DNA of 64,000 nt, from the NCBI RefSeq assembly GCF_900129705.1, contig NZ_FQWO01000008.1, positions 106,932-170,931 on the forward strand, read 5' to 3'. Numbering within the stretch: the stretch's first letter is position 1; each line of letters opens with the position of its first letter. Made by a program: the position numbers and the translations under genes. The notes under the pieces are model-generated. The model worked only from the letters and a program-made list of their open reading frames with translations. It was not told where the DNA came from and did no database searches. The stretch is from Flavobacterium granuli (lineage in GTDB: Bacteria; Bacteroidota; Bacteroidia; Flavobacteriales; Flavobacteriaceae). Of the stretch, positions 44,148 through 53,339 are shown piece by piece.

Positions 44148-45479
44148 ATGATAAAAAGAATAATAATGTTGGCTCTTTTTAGCGGAGCTTTTTTTAGCGC
44201 TAAGGCACAATCCAAAATAGATCCTAATACCATTAAAGATAAGATGCAATGGTTTGCCGATGCTAAATTGGGTATTTTTATTCATACAGGGATTTATTCG
44301 GTAAATGGTATTGGAGAATCTTGGAGTTTTCACAACAAAGAAATCTCTCATGCTGATTACATGAAACAATTAAAAGGATTCACATTAAAGAATTATGATC
44401 CGGCATATTGGGCCGATTTGATTAAGGAAAGTGGTGCCAGATATTCGGTTATTACCACAAAACACCATGATGGTGTGGCGCTGTATGATACTAAAATGAA
44501 TAATTTGAGTTCGGTAAAGGCGACACCGGCCAAAAGAGATATAATTAAGCCTTTCTTTGAAGAATTGCGCAAACGCGACATAAAATGTGGGGCTTATTTT
44601 TCACTAATTGATTGGACGCATTCGGATTATCCGGGTTTTTTAAAAGATAGTTCCCGTTATGAAATAAAGAATGATTATGGACGTTGGAATAAGTTTAGGA
44701 ATTTTTTTCAAGGACAAATAAAAGAAATAAGCACAAAATACAATCCTGATTTATGGTGGTTTGACGGAGATTGGGAGCACAGCGCTGAAGAATGGGAATC
44801 ACAGAAAACGCGTCAGATTATGTTGTCTAGAAATCCGGCTACAATTATTAACGGACGTCTTCAAGGCTATGGGGATTATGATACTCCTGAGCAAAATTTC
44901 CCGGTCAACAGACCTACATTTAATTGGTGGGAATTATGTATGACAATCAATGATAATTGGGGGTTTCAGCCAAATGATCAGAACTGGAAAACGCCTTATG
45001 AAGTAATAACCATATTTGTGGATGCGGTTGCCAATGGTGGGAATTTGCTTTTGGATATTGGTCCAAAAGAGGATGGAAGTATTCCTGAACAAGCAGTAAC
45101 AGTTTTAAAAGAGTTGGGAGCTTGGAATAAAAGAAATGGAGAGGCCATATTTAATACTGTGGCAGGAATAGATAAAGGCCATTTTTATGGACCTACGACT
45201 TTGTCTAAAGACAGTACAACGCTGTACCTATTTGTTCACGGTAAAGCCACCGGTCCTTTAATGCTTAAAGGATTGGATAATAAAATTGAAAGCATAACTG
45301 CTGTAGGAAGTGGTGCTAAACTCTCTCATAAGGTTGTGGGGAAAATTTCATGGAGCCCGGTTCCGGGATTGGTCTATATAGATGTGCCAGAAACAGCATT
45401 GGATAAATATGTAACAGTTTTAAAACTAAAATTAGACAAGCCTATTAAATTATATACAGGTCAGGGAGGACTAAAATAA
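44148..45479 (+). CDS. GH29 alpha-L-fucosidase, exported
   Basis: A 443-residue fucosidase with a signal peptide ending AKAQ. The barrel contains KLGIFIHTGIYSVNG, TTKHHDGVALYDTK and the nucleophile D206 in LWWFDGDWEHS. It differs strongly from the other two GH29 proteins of the locus (for example, FIHTG in place of FIHWG), so it may serve another linkage. It has its own promoter with AAAGATAAT repeats like those of fucP, and is followed by a hairpin terminator, so it is a one-gene unit of the fuc regulon. Confidence 0.9.
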   Translation: MIKRIIMLALFSGAFFSAKAQSKIDPNTIKDKMQWFADAKLGIFIHTGIYSVNGIGESWSFHNKEISHADYMKQLKGFTLKNYDPAYWADLIKESGARYSVITTKHHDGVALYDTKMNNLSSVKATPAKRDIIKPFFEELRKRDIKCGAYFSLIDWTHSDYPGFLKDSSRYEIKNDYGRWNKFRNFFQGQIKEISTKYNPDLWWFDGDWEHSAEEWESQKTRQIMLSRNPATIINGRLQGYGDYDTPEQNFPVNRPTFNWWELCMTINDNWGFQPNDQNWKTPYEVITIFVDAVANGGNLLLDIGPKEDGSIPEQAVTVLKELGAWNKRNGEAIFNTVAGIDKGHFYGPTTLSKDSTTLYLFVHGKATGPLMLKGLDNKIESITAVGSGAKLSHKVVGKISWSPVPGLVYIDVPETALDKYVTVLKLKLDKPIKLYTGQGGLK

Positions 45480-45578
45480 TCACCAATTATTTTACTATGC
45501 ATGGTAATAAATTTGTTTAGTGAAGTAATATTTGCCTGATTTTTGCTAGTTATTATGAAGGAGCATCGCTGGAAAGCC

Positions 45579-45613
45579 AAGAGGGATATTGTTTAATCGC
45601 AAAATCCCTCTTT
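45579..45613 (+). terminator. Hairpin downstream of the GH29 gene
   Basis: AAGAGGGAT (45579-45587) pairs with ATCCCTCTT (45604-45612) across 16 nt, followed by TCTATATTCT. It is ~100 nt past the stop codon. Confidence 0.6.
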
Positions 45614-45949
45614 CTATATTCTAAAAAAAACAGCAATGCGTTTGAAGGAAAATAAAGTTTGGTTTAATCGATTGTAGAATGTTTTTGGATGAGGTTGTTT
45701 GAATTGAAATAAGCATACTTTTTGCGAGAATCCTAGTGTAATCAATAAAAGTAGAGATTGATTTATGGCAGTTCATTAATGTGTTTTAATACTTGTTTTT
45801 TGAATTTTAACAACCTAAAAAGAAATAAAAGTAGGCTTTCTATTTTGGATTCATAAGAATGTCCATTATTTTCGTCTTTTAAAATCTATTGAGCCAAAAC
45901 ATAAATACTTTAAAACAAAATGTTGGGCCGATTAATAATATTATAGAAA
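45614..45949 (+). other. Non-coding stretch before the GH95-type genes
   Basis: No open reading frame of note, tRNA or strong repeat is seen. A weak -7-like box TATTTTGG lies at 45841-45848. Neither the AAAGATAAT nor the ACTGGTA repeats occur here, so these genes may answer to a third control. Confidence 0.4.
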
Positions 45950-48271
45950 ATGAATTTAATTTCCAAATCGCCTTTTTTTATTAAGTTATTGCTTATTTTT
46001 TTACTCAGTTTAGTGGGACAATCAGTATATTCTCAAAAATCAAAGAAAAGTTTTGTCCCAAAGTACAAGGCGGTATTCACTTCTCCGGCTAAGTTAATTC
46101 CAACAGCTTCTGCTCCGGATGCTCCTATTGCCGGAAATGGAGATGTAGGAATCGTTTTTGGAGGTACACCAGAAAAGCAGAGTATTTATATTTCTAAAAA
46201 CGATTTTTGGAAAGCGAAGAAAGGATATCCTGACGGAGGACTCAGTTTACCGGGAGGATTGAATATTTCGATTCCTGAATTAAAAGGAGCAACATTTTAT
46301 GCGGAACAGGTACTTGCTAATGGAAATATCAACGTAGTTTTTAAGAAAAAAGGGCTCACCTTCACATTGAAAGCATTTGTTCCTTCAGATAATAATGTGG
46401 TGATTATTGAAATGGCAACATCAGGTAGAGAATCGTGTAATGTAACACTGGATATTTGGTCACAAACAGGTTTCGAATCACATAATGAATCGGGAGAAAA
46501 AGAAGGACTTTTTTATGCCGTTCGCCATTTTGATTCTCCTGATCTTGACTGGCCTTCTCATGTTGCTTTGGCAATGAATGTTATTGGAGCAACTGGTAAA
46601 TCATTTGAACTAAATTCATCTTCAAAGGTAACTGTTGTTGTAGGGGTTTCCAGTAGTTTAGAAAGTGAGGATTATCTTAATGTTGCTTGTTACAGAGCCC
46701 AAAATTGTACACCAAAAATAATTCGAAAACTGGATGATATCAATAATTTGTATTGGAAAAATTTCTGGGCAAAATCACATATTGAAATTGGCGATCCTGA
46801 ATTGGAAAAATATTATTACGGTTCACAGTATTTATTAGCTTCTTCTAGTAGAAACAAAAACTTTGCGCCAGCGATAGGTGGGAATTCCATTACTGCAGAT
46901 GCAATACGTTTTTGGGAAGGGGACTATCATACAAATCACAGTTATCAGGCTTCTTGGTGGGGAAGTTATTCGTCAAACCATGTAGAACTAACGGATCCTT
47001 ACGAAAAGCCGATCCTGGATTATATGGAAAAAGCAAAAGGACACGCTAAAGAATTGATGAAATGCCGCGGAGTTTATTATCCAATTGGTATTGGACCAAA
47101 AGGATTTTCTTCGTCGATGTATCCACTCACCGAAGAGGACATGATGGCAAATTATGGTATTAAAGATTTAAATATTGAAGGAGGACACATGTTCTGCGGG
47201 CAAAGGAGTAATGCGCTTTTTCTGTCTGTCAATATGTTTCAACGTTTCTATCATACTTATGATAAGAGATATGTTCAGAAGGTATATCCTTTTATCCGTG
47301 AAGTGGCTAATTTTTGGGAAGATTATCTGAAGTATGAAAACGGGCAGTACAATAATTATAATGATAATTTTTGGGAAGTTGGACCATGGACTGATAATTG
47401 GAGAAGTGACTTGAAGTCAGGGGACATCAATAATACCAGCACTTTAGGAATGTTGAGAATGTTTTGTAAGGGAATTATCGAAATGTGCACTTTTTTGAAT
47501 GTCGACAAGGATCGAATAGGAAAGTGGAAACACATTCAAGAATATTTGCCTGCTGTTCCTACTGTTGAGACCAACGGGGAAATTCGAATTAAAGCCGCCG
47601 AAAAAGGAACAGGCTCCGGAAGTGATAAAAGGACAAAGCCCGGATTTGGCAGGGTAATGGCATATTCGCTGGTATTTCCTTCAGATATTACAGGAGTAAA
47701 ATCGACTCCTGAATTTGCAGAAACGCTTCGTAAAGAAGTGGAACGATGGGATACAAATCCTGGTGGTGATAGCGGTTGGACCAATCTAGAGAGTGGTTTC
47801 GAAACCTATTTTACCACTGCGATACGAGTAGGTTATGATCCTGAAAAGGTATTGCAAAAACTCAAGGAAAGGATTAATAAAACCGCTCTGCCTAACTTTT
47901 TGATAGCTCAATCTGGAGGAGTCACAGAAACGCTAGGGGCAATTCCGTCTTGTATCAATGAAATGCTGTTGCAGAGTTATGAAGGAATGATTCGTGTTTT
48001 TCCGGCATGGCCTGCTAGTAGAGATGCGAGTTTTGAAGATTTGAGAACATATGGCGCTTTTTTGGTTTCATCTGCAAAGAAAAATAATGAGGTTCAGTAT
48101 ATAAAAATAACCAGTGAAAAGGGGAGAACTTGCATTGTTGAAAATCCATGGAATGGAAAGAAACCAATTGTTACCGAAGATGGGAAACCCATAACTCCGA
48201 AGATAAATGGAGATTTAATTAGTTTCCCAACCCAACAGGAAAAAGTGTACCTGATAAAATATGAAAAATAA
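45950..48271 (+). CDS. GH95-like six-hairpin glycosidase with altered active site, exported
   Basis: A 773-residue exported protein (signal peptide ends VYSQ). It has an N-terminal beta-sandwich with APIAGNGDVGIVFGG, a helical barrel, and a C-terminal beta domain. It is related to GH95: DYHTNHSYQASWW matches the DYHNNINLQMNYW of the neighbouring GH95. However, one of the two catalytic asparagines is S331, and the base aspartate of LDGNFG is replaced by TETLG (T659-T661). E476 in FWEVGPW may be the acid. The enzyme is therefore either a different family with the same fold or a changed specificity. It is intact, so not a pseudogene. Confidence 0.7.
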   Translation: MNLISKSPFFIKLLLIFLLSLVGQSVYSQKSKKSFVPKYKAVFTSPAKLIPTASAPDAPIAGNGDVGIVFGGTPEKQSIYISKNDFWKAKKGYPDGGLSLPGGLNISIPELKGATFYAEQVLANGNINVVFKKKGLTFTLKAFVPSDNNVVIIEMATSGRESCNVTLDIWSQTGFESHNESGEKEGLFYAVRHFDSPDLDWPSHVALAMNVIGATGKSFELNSSSKVTVVVGVSSSLESEDYLNVACYRAQNCTPKIIRKLDDINNLYWKNFWAKSHIEIGDPELEKYYYGSQYLLASSSRNKNFAPAIGGNSITADAIRFWEGDYHTNHSYQASWWGSYSSNHVELTDPYEKPILDYMEKAKGHAKELMKCRGVYYPIGIGPKGFSSSMYPLTEEDMMANYGIKDLNIEGGHMFCGQRSNALFLSVNMFQRFYHTYDKRYVQKVYPFIREVANFWEDYLKYENGQYNNYNDNFWEVGPWTDNWRSDLKSGDINNTSTLGMLRMFCKGIIEMCTFLNVDKDRIGKWKHIQEYLPAVPTVETNGEIRIKAAEKGTGSGSDKRTKPGFGRVMAYSLVFPSDITGVKSTPEFAETLRKEVERWDTNPGGDSGWTNLESGFETYFTTAIRVGYDPEKVLQKLKERINKTALPNFLIAQSGGVTETLGAIPSCINEMLLQSYEGMIRVFPAWPASRDASFEDLRTYGAFLVSSAKKNNEVQYIKITSEKGRTCIVENPWNGKKPIVTEDGKPITPKINGDLISFPTQQEKVYLIKYEK

Positions 48272-48295
48272 TAATTTGAAAACTAATAAATAATA

Positions 48296-50554
48296 ATGTC
48301 AAAAAAACTCTTTTCCTTTTTTATTTTGGGAATCCTATTTGCAACAGGAATTTATGCTCAAAAGAATAAGTCCTTAAAACTTTGGTACAAAGAACCCGCC
48401 CAAAAATGGTCATCTGAAGCATTGCCGATAGGTAATGGAAGGATGGGAGCGATGTTCTTTGGCGGTGTAAATCAGGAAAAGATTCAATTTAACGAGCAGA
48501 GTCTATGGTCTGGTGACAATAATTGGGACGGAGAATATGAAACCGGAGATCATGGTTTTGGCTCTTATCGCAATTTTGGCGAAATCACAATCGATTTTGC
48601 ACAACAGAATCAGGCTTCAGCTTATAGTCGTTCGCTGGATATTTCAAATGGGATTCATCAGACAACATTTACTCAAAATGGAATACAATACAGGCGTGAG
48701 GCTTTTGCCAGTTATCCTGATCAGGTTTTGGTTTTTAGATATACTACCGATAAAAAAGGGGCTTTATCCGGAAAGATTTCACTTACTTCAGCTCAAGGAG
48801 CGATAAGTAAAGCAAAGCAAAACAACATTTTTTTTGACGGAGAAATGGCCAATAAACTGAAATATGCTGCTGTTTTACGCATTCAGCATCAGGGAGGAAA
48901 GATAAAAGTGGAAGGGAACAGCCTGAGCTTTGAAAACTGTAATTCATTGACTTTACTTCTGGATGCCAGAACGAATTATAAAGCGGACTTCAAATCAGAT
49001 TGGCGTGGAAATGATCCTTTGCCTTTAATTGAAAAAGAACTGCTTGCAGCTCAGTCAAAATCTTACAAAAAGTTGCTCAAGAACCATGTACAAGATTTAT
49101 CGGGACTTTTGGGACGAGCTGTAATAAATATTGGAACAACCGCTTCAGATTTACTGCTTTTACCTACTGATGAACGTTTAAAAAAATATGCAGGCGAAAG
49201 TGTCGTTGCAGGGACGAAAGATGGCTTGAAAAAACAACAAGAAGGAGGTGAAGATCCTGATTTAGAAGAAACCATGTTTCAGTATGGACGTTATTTGTTG
49301 GCAAGTAGTTCGCGTCCTGGCGGCCTACCAGCTAATTTACAAGGATTGTGGAACGATAGCAATACACCAGCCTGGGCCAGCGATTACCACAACAACATTA
49401 ATTTACAGATGAATTATTGGGCGGCAGAATCAACCAATCTTTCTGAATGTCAGCTTCCGTTGATTGATTTTATTGTAGCGGCTCAGGAATCCTGCCGTAT
49501 TGCTACCCGAAAAGCATTTGGAGAAAATACACGCGGTTGGACAGCCAGAACGAGTCAAAGTATTTTTGGAGGAAACGGTTGGGATTGGAATATCCCGGCT
49601 AGTGCTTGGTATGCTCAGCATGTGTACGAGCACTGGGTTTTTACTCAGGATAATGATTATTTGCAAAAAACGGCTTATCCTATAATTAAAGAAATTTGTC
49701 ACTATTGGGAAGATCATCTTAAAAAAATGCCTGATGGTTCTTTAATGGTGCCTAATGGTTGGTCTCCGGAACATGGTCCTCGCGAAGACGGAGTGATGAT
49801 GGATCAACAATTAGTCTGGGATTTATTTCAGAATTACCTTGAAATCGCCAAAGTACTAAACATAGATTTAGATTATCAACAAAAGATAGCAGATATGCAG
49901 CTGCATCTGGCTCCCAACAAGATTGGCAAATGGGGACAATTACAGGAATGGCAGGAAGATCGTGATGATCCTAACGATGAGCATCGACATACTTCGCATT
50001 TATTTGCGGTATATCCGGGACGTCAAATCAGTATTTCTAAAACGCCAGAATTGGCACAAGGAGCAATCCTTTCGTTGCGCAGCCGCAGTGGGAATTACGG
50101 AAAAAATGAGCATACTCCATTCACAGCCCAATCAACTGTTGGAGACAGTCGGCGATCCTGGACATGGCCTTGGCGCGGTGCTTTATGGGCGCGTTTAGGA
50201 GAAGGGGAACGCGCCGGAATTATGATTCGCGGTTTACTCACTTATAATACCTTGCCTAATCTGTTTTGTAATCATCCTCCATTTCAATTGGATGGAAACT
50301 TCGGAATTCCGGCTGCCATGACTGAAATGCTATTGCAAAGTCACACGGATGAAATTCATTTGCTTCCAGCTATTCCAAAAACTTGGGCCGAAAAAGGATC
50401 GTTTTCGGGACTCCGTGCCAGAGGTGGATATGAGGTAGATTGTAGCTGGAGTGATGGGAAAGTGATTGATTATAAGATATATTCATCTCAGCCGAGTAAC
50501 GTAAAGTTAAGGGTGAACGGCGAGCTAAAGGAAATTATCACAAAGGTAAAATAA
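48296..50554 (+). CDS. GH95 alpha-L-fucosidase, exported
   Basis: A 752-residue inverting glycosidase of the family that mainly removes terminal alpha-1,2-fucose (some members act on L-galactose). Signal peptide ends IYAQ. N-terminal domain with WSSEALPIGNGRMGAM, then the (alpha/alpha)6 barrel with LPANLQGLWNDSNTPAW, the catalytic asparagines N367 and N369 in HNNINLQMNYW, the acid E492 in WSPEHGP, and D666 in QLDGNFGIPAAM. All catalytic residues are in place. It starts 24 nt after the GH95-like gene, so they are co-transcribed. Confidence 0.92.
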   Translation: MSKKLFSFFILGILFATGIYAQKNKSLKLWYKEPAQKWSSEALPIGNGRMGAMFFGGVNQEKIQFNEQSLWSGDNNWDGEYETGDHGFGSYRNFGEITIDFAQQNQASAYSRSLDISNGIHQTTFTQNGIQYRREAFASYPDQVLVFRYTTDKKGALSGKISLTSAQGAISKAKQNNIFFDGEMANKLKYAAVLRIQHQGGKIKVEGNSLSFENCNSLTLLLDARTNYKADFKSDWRGNDPLPLIEKELLAAQSKSYKKLLKNHVQDLSGLLGRAVINIGTTASDLLLLPTDERLKKYAGESVVAGTKDGLKKQQEGGEDPDLEETMFQYGRYLLASSSRPGGLPANLQGLWNDSNTPAWASDYHNNINLQMNYWAAESTNLSECQLPLIDFIVAAQESCRIATRKAFGENTRGWTARTSQSIFGGNGWDWNIPASAWYAQHVYEHWVFTQDNDYLQKTAYPIIKEICHYWEDHLKKMPDGSLMVPNGWSPEHGPREDGVMMDQQLVWDLFQNYLEIAKVLNIDLDYQQKIADMQLHLAPNKIGKWGQLQEWQEDRDDPNDEHRHTSHLFAVYPGRQISISKTPELAQGAILSLRSRSGNYGKNEHTPFTAQSTVGDSRRSWTWPWRGALWARLGEGERAGIMIRGLLTYNTLPNLFCNHPPFQLDGNFGIPAAMTEMLLQSHTDEIHLLPAIPKTWAEKGSFSGLRARGGYEVDCSWSDGKVIDYKIYSSQPSNVKLRVNGELKEIITKVK

Positions 50555-50665
50555 GAGCTGCTGTTAGAGGCTCTTTCAATGAACTGTATATATTATACAT
50601 AAAATTCAGCTATTCAGCGAAAGATTAAAATTTAAAAAAAACGTATAAAATAATAACTAAACAGA

Positions 50666-53230
50666 ATGAATACTATGAAAAAGAGGCAGGGAATGAAATT
50701 ACTAATGAGGGTAATGATAGGGATCAGTTTATCGATTCCTTTTTTAGCAACAGCACAAAGCACTGCGTCCATTGAAAGAATGGGTGCTGCAAATACCGAA
50801 TCTTTTGATCAAGGCTGGCTTTTTTCCCGTTACGGGTTACAGCCAGATGGTACAAGAATTGAGGAACCTAAAAATCTGGAAAGTGTGAGTCAGAGCGATG
50901 CCGCATGGCAGAAACTGGATTTGCCTCATGACTGGGCCATTAGCGGACCATTTCGAAGTGATCTAACCGGAGAAACAGGAAAACTTCCGTGGAGGGGAAT
51001 TGGCTGGTATCGCAAGCATTTTAATGTGCCGGCTACAGATAAAGGGAAACAAATTTTTGTTGATTTCGATGGAGCTATGGCTAATGCCAAAATTTGGCTC
51101 AACGGACAATATGTAGGAACCTGGCCTTATGGTTACAGTTCTTTTCGAATGGATTTAACGCCTTACCTGAAACCAGGTCAGGAAAACATAATTGCAGTGC
51201 GTCTTGATACTGAAAATTGGGATTCCCGCTGGTATCCAGGTGCAGGGATTTACCGACATGTATGGTTGGTAAAAACAAACCCGGTTCACGTTGGCCATTG
51301 GGGAACTTATATCACAACGCCTACAATCACAGATAAAAAGGCTTTGGTGAAAATGGCAGTTACTGTCAATAATGAATCCGCCAAAAAAGTGAATGCTTTG
51401 GTGCAAACGACTTTGTTTGAAATGGATATCAATAATAAGCCAAAGAAAAAAGTAGCCACAACTAAGGCGGAAGTAATCGAATTGGCTCCAAGTTCTACTA
51501 AGGTTGCAGAATTTCAAACTACTGTTATTAATCCAAAAAAATGGGATATTGTTAGTCCTAATCGCTATTTGGCACAAACTACGATCAGTATTGATGGCAA
51601 AGTTGTGGACACCTATAATACCCCATTTGGTATTCGTACGATAGAATTTTCAGTAAGCAAAGGTTTTCTTTTGAACGGTAAAAAAGTAGTAATTAATGGA
51701 ACCTGTAATCATCATGATTTAGGAGCTCTTGGAGCAGCCATTAATACCAGCGCCTTGAGAAGACAATTGAAAATCCAAAAAGAAATGGGCGTAAATTCTT
51801 TACGTACCTCACATAATCCACCTGCTCCTGAATTATTGGAATTAGCAGACCAAATGGGATTTTTGGTATGGGATGAGGCTTTTGATAATTGGAAAGAAGG
51901 CAAGAAGAAAAATGACTACAATAAAATTTATGACGAATGGCATGAGAAAGATTTGAAAGCACTAATTCACCGCGATCGCAATCATCCGTCTGTATTTATT
52001 TGGTCGATAGGAAATGAAGTTCCACAGCAAAGAGATGTCGAAATAACGAAACATTTGGCTGATATTGTAAAAAGAGAAGATCCTACTAGACCTGTTTCTA
52101 ATGGTTACAATGACCCAGACGCAAGCCGTGAAGTTGGTTCGCCAGTTTCATTGGATTTGATGGGAGTGAATTATTTCTTCAGTCAACAAGCAAAGTGGGA
52201 AGCTGATCCGCGTTATAAGAACATGCCTACGATAGGAAGTGAAACCGCTTCTACTGTGAGTTCCCGTGGCGAATATTTTTTTGATGATAAATACAATAAA
52301 AAAACCTGGCAAATTTCATCCTATGACGATGCGCATCCGGGTTGGGGTTGTACACCAGATGAACAATTTAGAACCAATGCGAAATTCCCAAAGATGCTAG
52401 GAGAATATGTTTGGACAGGTTTTGATTATTTAGGAGAGCCTACTCCTTATAATTCAGATGATACGAACCTGCTTAATTTTAGATCAGACCCTTCTAAGAT
52501 GGCTGAATTGCAAAAGAAATTGGAAGAAATAAAGAAAAATAATCCGCCTTCAAGAAGCAGTTATTTTGGAATTATCGATTTGGCAGGTTTTCCAAAGGAC
52601 CGTTATTATAGTTACCAATCGCAATGGAAACCAGAATTGCCTATGGCTCATATTTTGCCACATTGGAACTGGAGCGAAAGGTTGGATTTAATAACACCGG
52701 TTCACGTATATACTTCAGGTGATGAGGCAGAATTATTTTTGAACGGAAAAAGCCTTGGCAGAAAAGCCAAAAAACAAGGAGTGGATTTCCGTTTGATTTG
52801 GGATGACGTAAAATATGTTCCGGGTGAATTGAAAGTCGTGAGTTATAAAAACGGGAAAAAATGGGCAACTGATACTGTGAAAACTACAGGAGAAGCAACA
52901 AAACTTACGCTTTCAGTTGATCGTAATACGATTGCGGCTGATGGAGTTGATTTTGCTTTTGTTACCGTGAAAGTTACTGATAAGGATGGCTTGACCGTTC
53001 CTCGTACACATCCTTTAATTGAGTTTTCTATTGAAGGCGATGGCGAAATTGTTGCTACTGATAATGGAGATGCGACAAGTTTTGTTCCGTTTCAAAGTCA
53101 CGAAAGACCTGCTTTCAACGGAATGGCATTAGTAATCGTAAAAGCTAAAAAGGGACATAAAGGCCAGTTTACCGTTAAAGCTAAAAGTAATGGATTAGAA
53201 ATGGGCAAGGTTAATGTTTCCGTAAAATAA
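50666..53230 (+). CDS. GH2 beta-galactosidase-like enzyme, exported
   Basis: An 854-residue GH2 protein with signal peptide (ends ATAQ, ~31), sugar-binding domain (LPHDWAISGPF, WYRKHF), immunoglobulin-like domain, TIM barrel (KGFLLNGKKVVINGTCNHHD), and C-terminal DUF4982-like and invasin-like beta domains (about 640-854, with LSVDRNTIAADGVDFAFVTV). The acid/base is E451 in WSIGNEVP and the nucleophile is likely E526 in IGSETAST. It is a different subfamily from the LacZ-like protein at 17409. Beta-galactosidase is the most common activity of this group, but other activities occur. Confidence 0.85.
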   Translation: MNTMKKRQGMKLLMRVMIGISLSIPFLATAQSTASIERMGAANTESFDQGWLFSRYGLQPDGTRIEEPKNLESVSQSDAAWQKLDLPHDWAISGPFRSDLTGETGKLPWRGIGWYRKHFNVPATDKGKQIFVDFDGAMANAKIWLNGQYVGTWPYGYSSFRMDLTPYLKPGQENIIAVRLDTENWDSRWYPGAGIYRHVWLVKTNPVHVGHWGTYITTPTITDKKALVKMAVTVNNESAKKVNALVQTTLFEMDINNKPKKKVATTKAEVIELAPSSTKVAEFQTTVINPKKWDIVSPNRYLAQTTISIDGKVVDTYNTPFGIRTIEFSVSKGFLLNGKKVVINGTCNHHDLGALGAAINTSALRRQLKIQKEMGVNSLRTSHNPPAPELLELADQMGFLVWDEAFDNWKEGKKKNDYNKIYDEWHEKDLKALIHRDRNHPSVFIWSIGNEVPQQRDVEITKHLADIVKREDPTRPVSNGYNDPDASREVGSPVSLDLMGVNYFFSQQAKWEADPRYKNMPTIGSETASTVSSRGEYFFDDKYNKKTWQISSYDDAHPGWGCTPDEQFRTNAKFPKMLGEYVWTGFDYLGEPTPYNSDDTNLLNFRSDPSKMAELQKKLEEIKKNNPPSRSSYFGIIDLAGFPKDRYYSYQSQWKPELPMAHILPHWNWSERLDLITPVHVYTSGDEAELFLNGKSLGRKAKKQGVDFRLIWDDVKYVPGELKVVSYKNGKKWATDTVKTTGEATKLTLSVDRNTIAADGVDFAFVTVKVTDKDGLTVPRTHPLIEFSIEGDGEIVATDNGDATSFVPFQSHERPAFNGMALVIVKAKKGHKGQFTVKAKSNGLEMGKVNVSVK

Positions 53231-53339
53231 AGAACCCAAAAAGAGTTTGTGAAAGCGCATTTTTTCTGTTTTAAATTTATTTTTAATCGGAGAAAAATGC
53301 GCTTCATTGCTTAGAATTATTAATGTTAAAATATTATTT

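Noticed and set aside
45950..48271. GH95-like gene as a pseudogene because of missing catalytic residues
   Set aside because: The frame is intact over 773 codons with signal peptide and conserved structural motifs, so a changed function is more likely.
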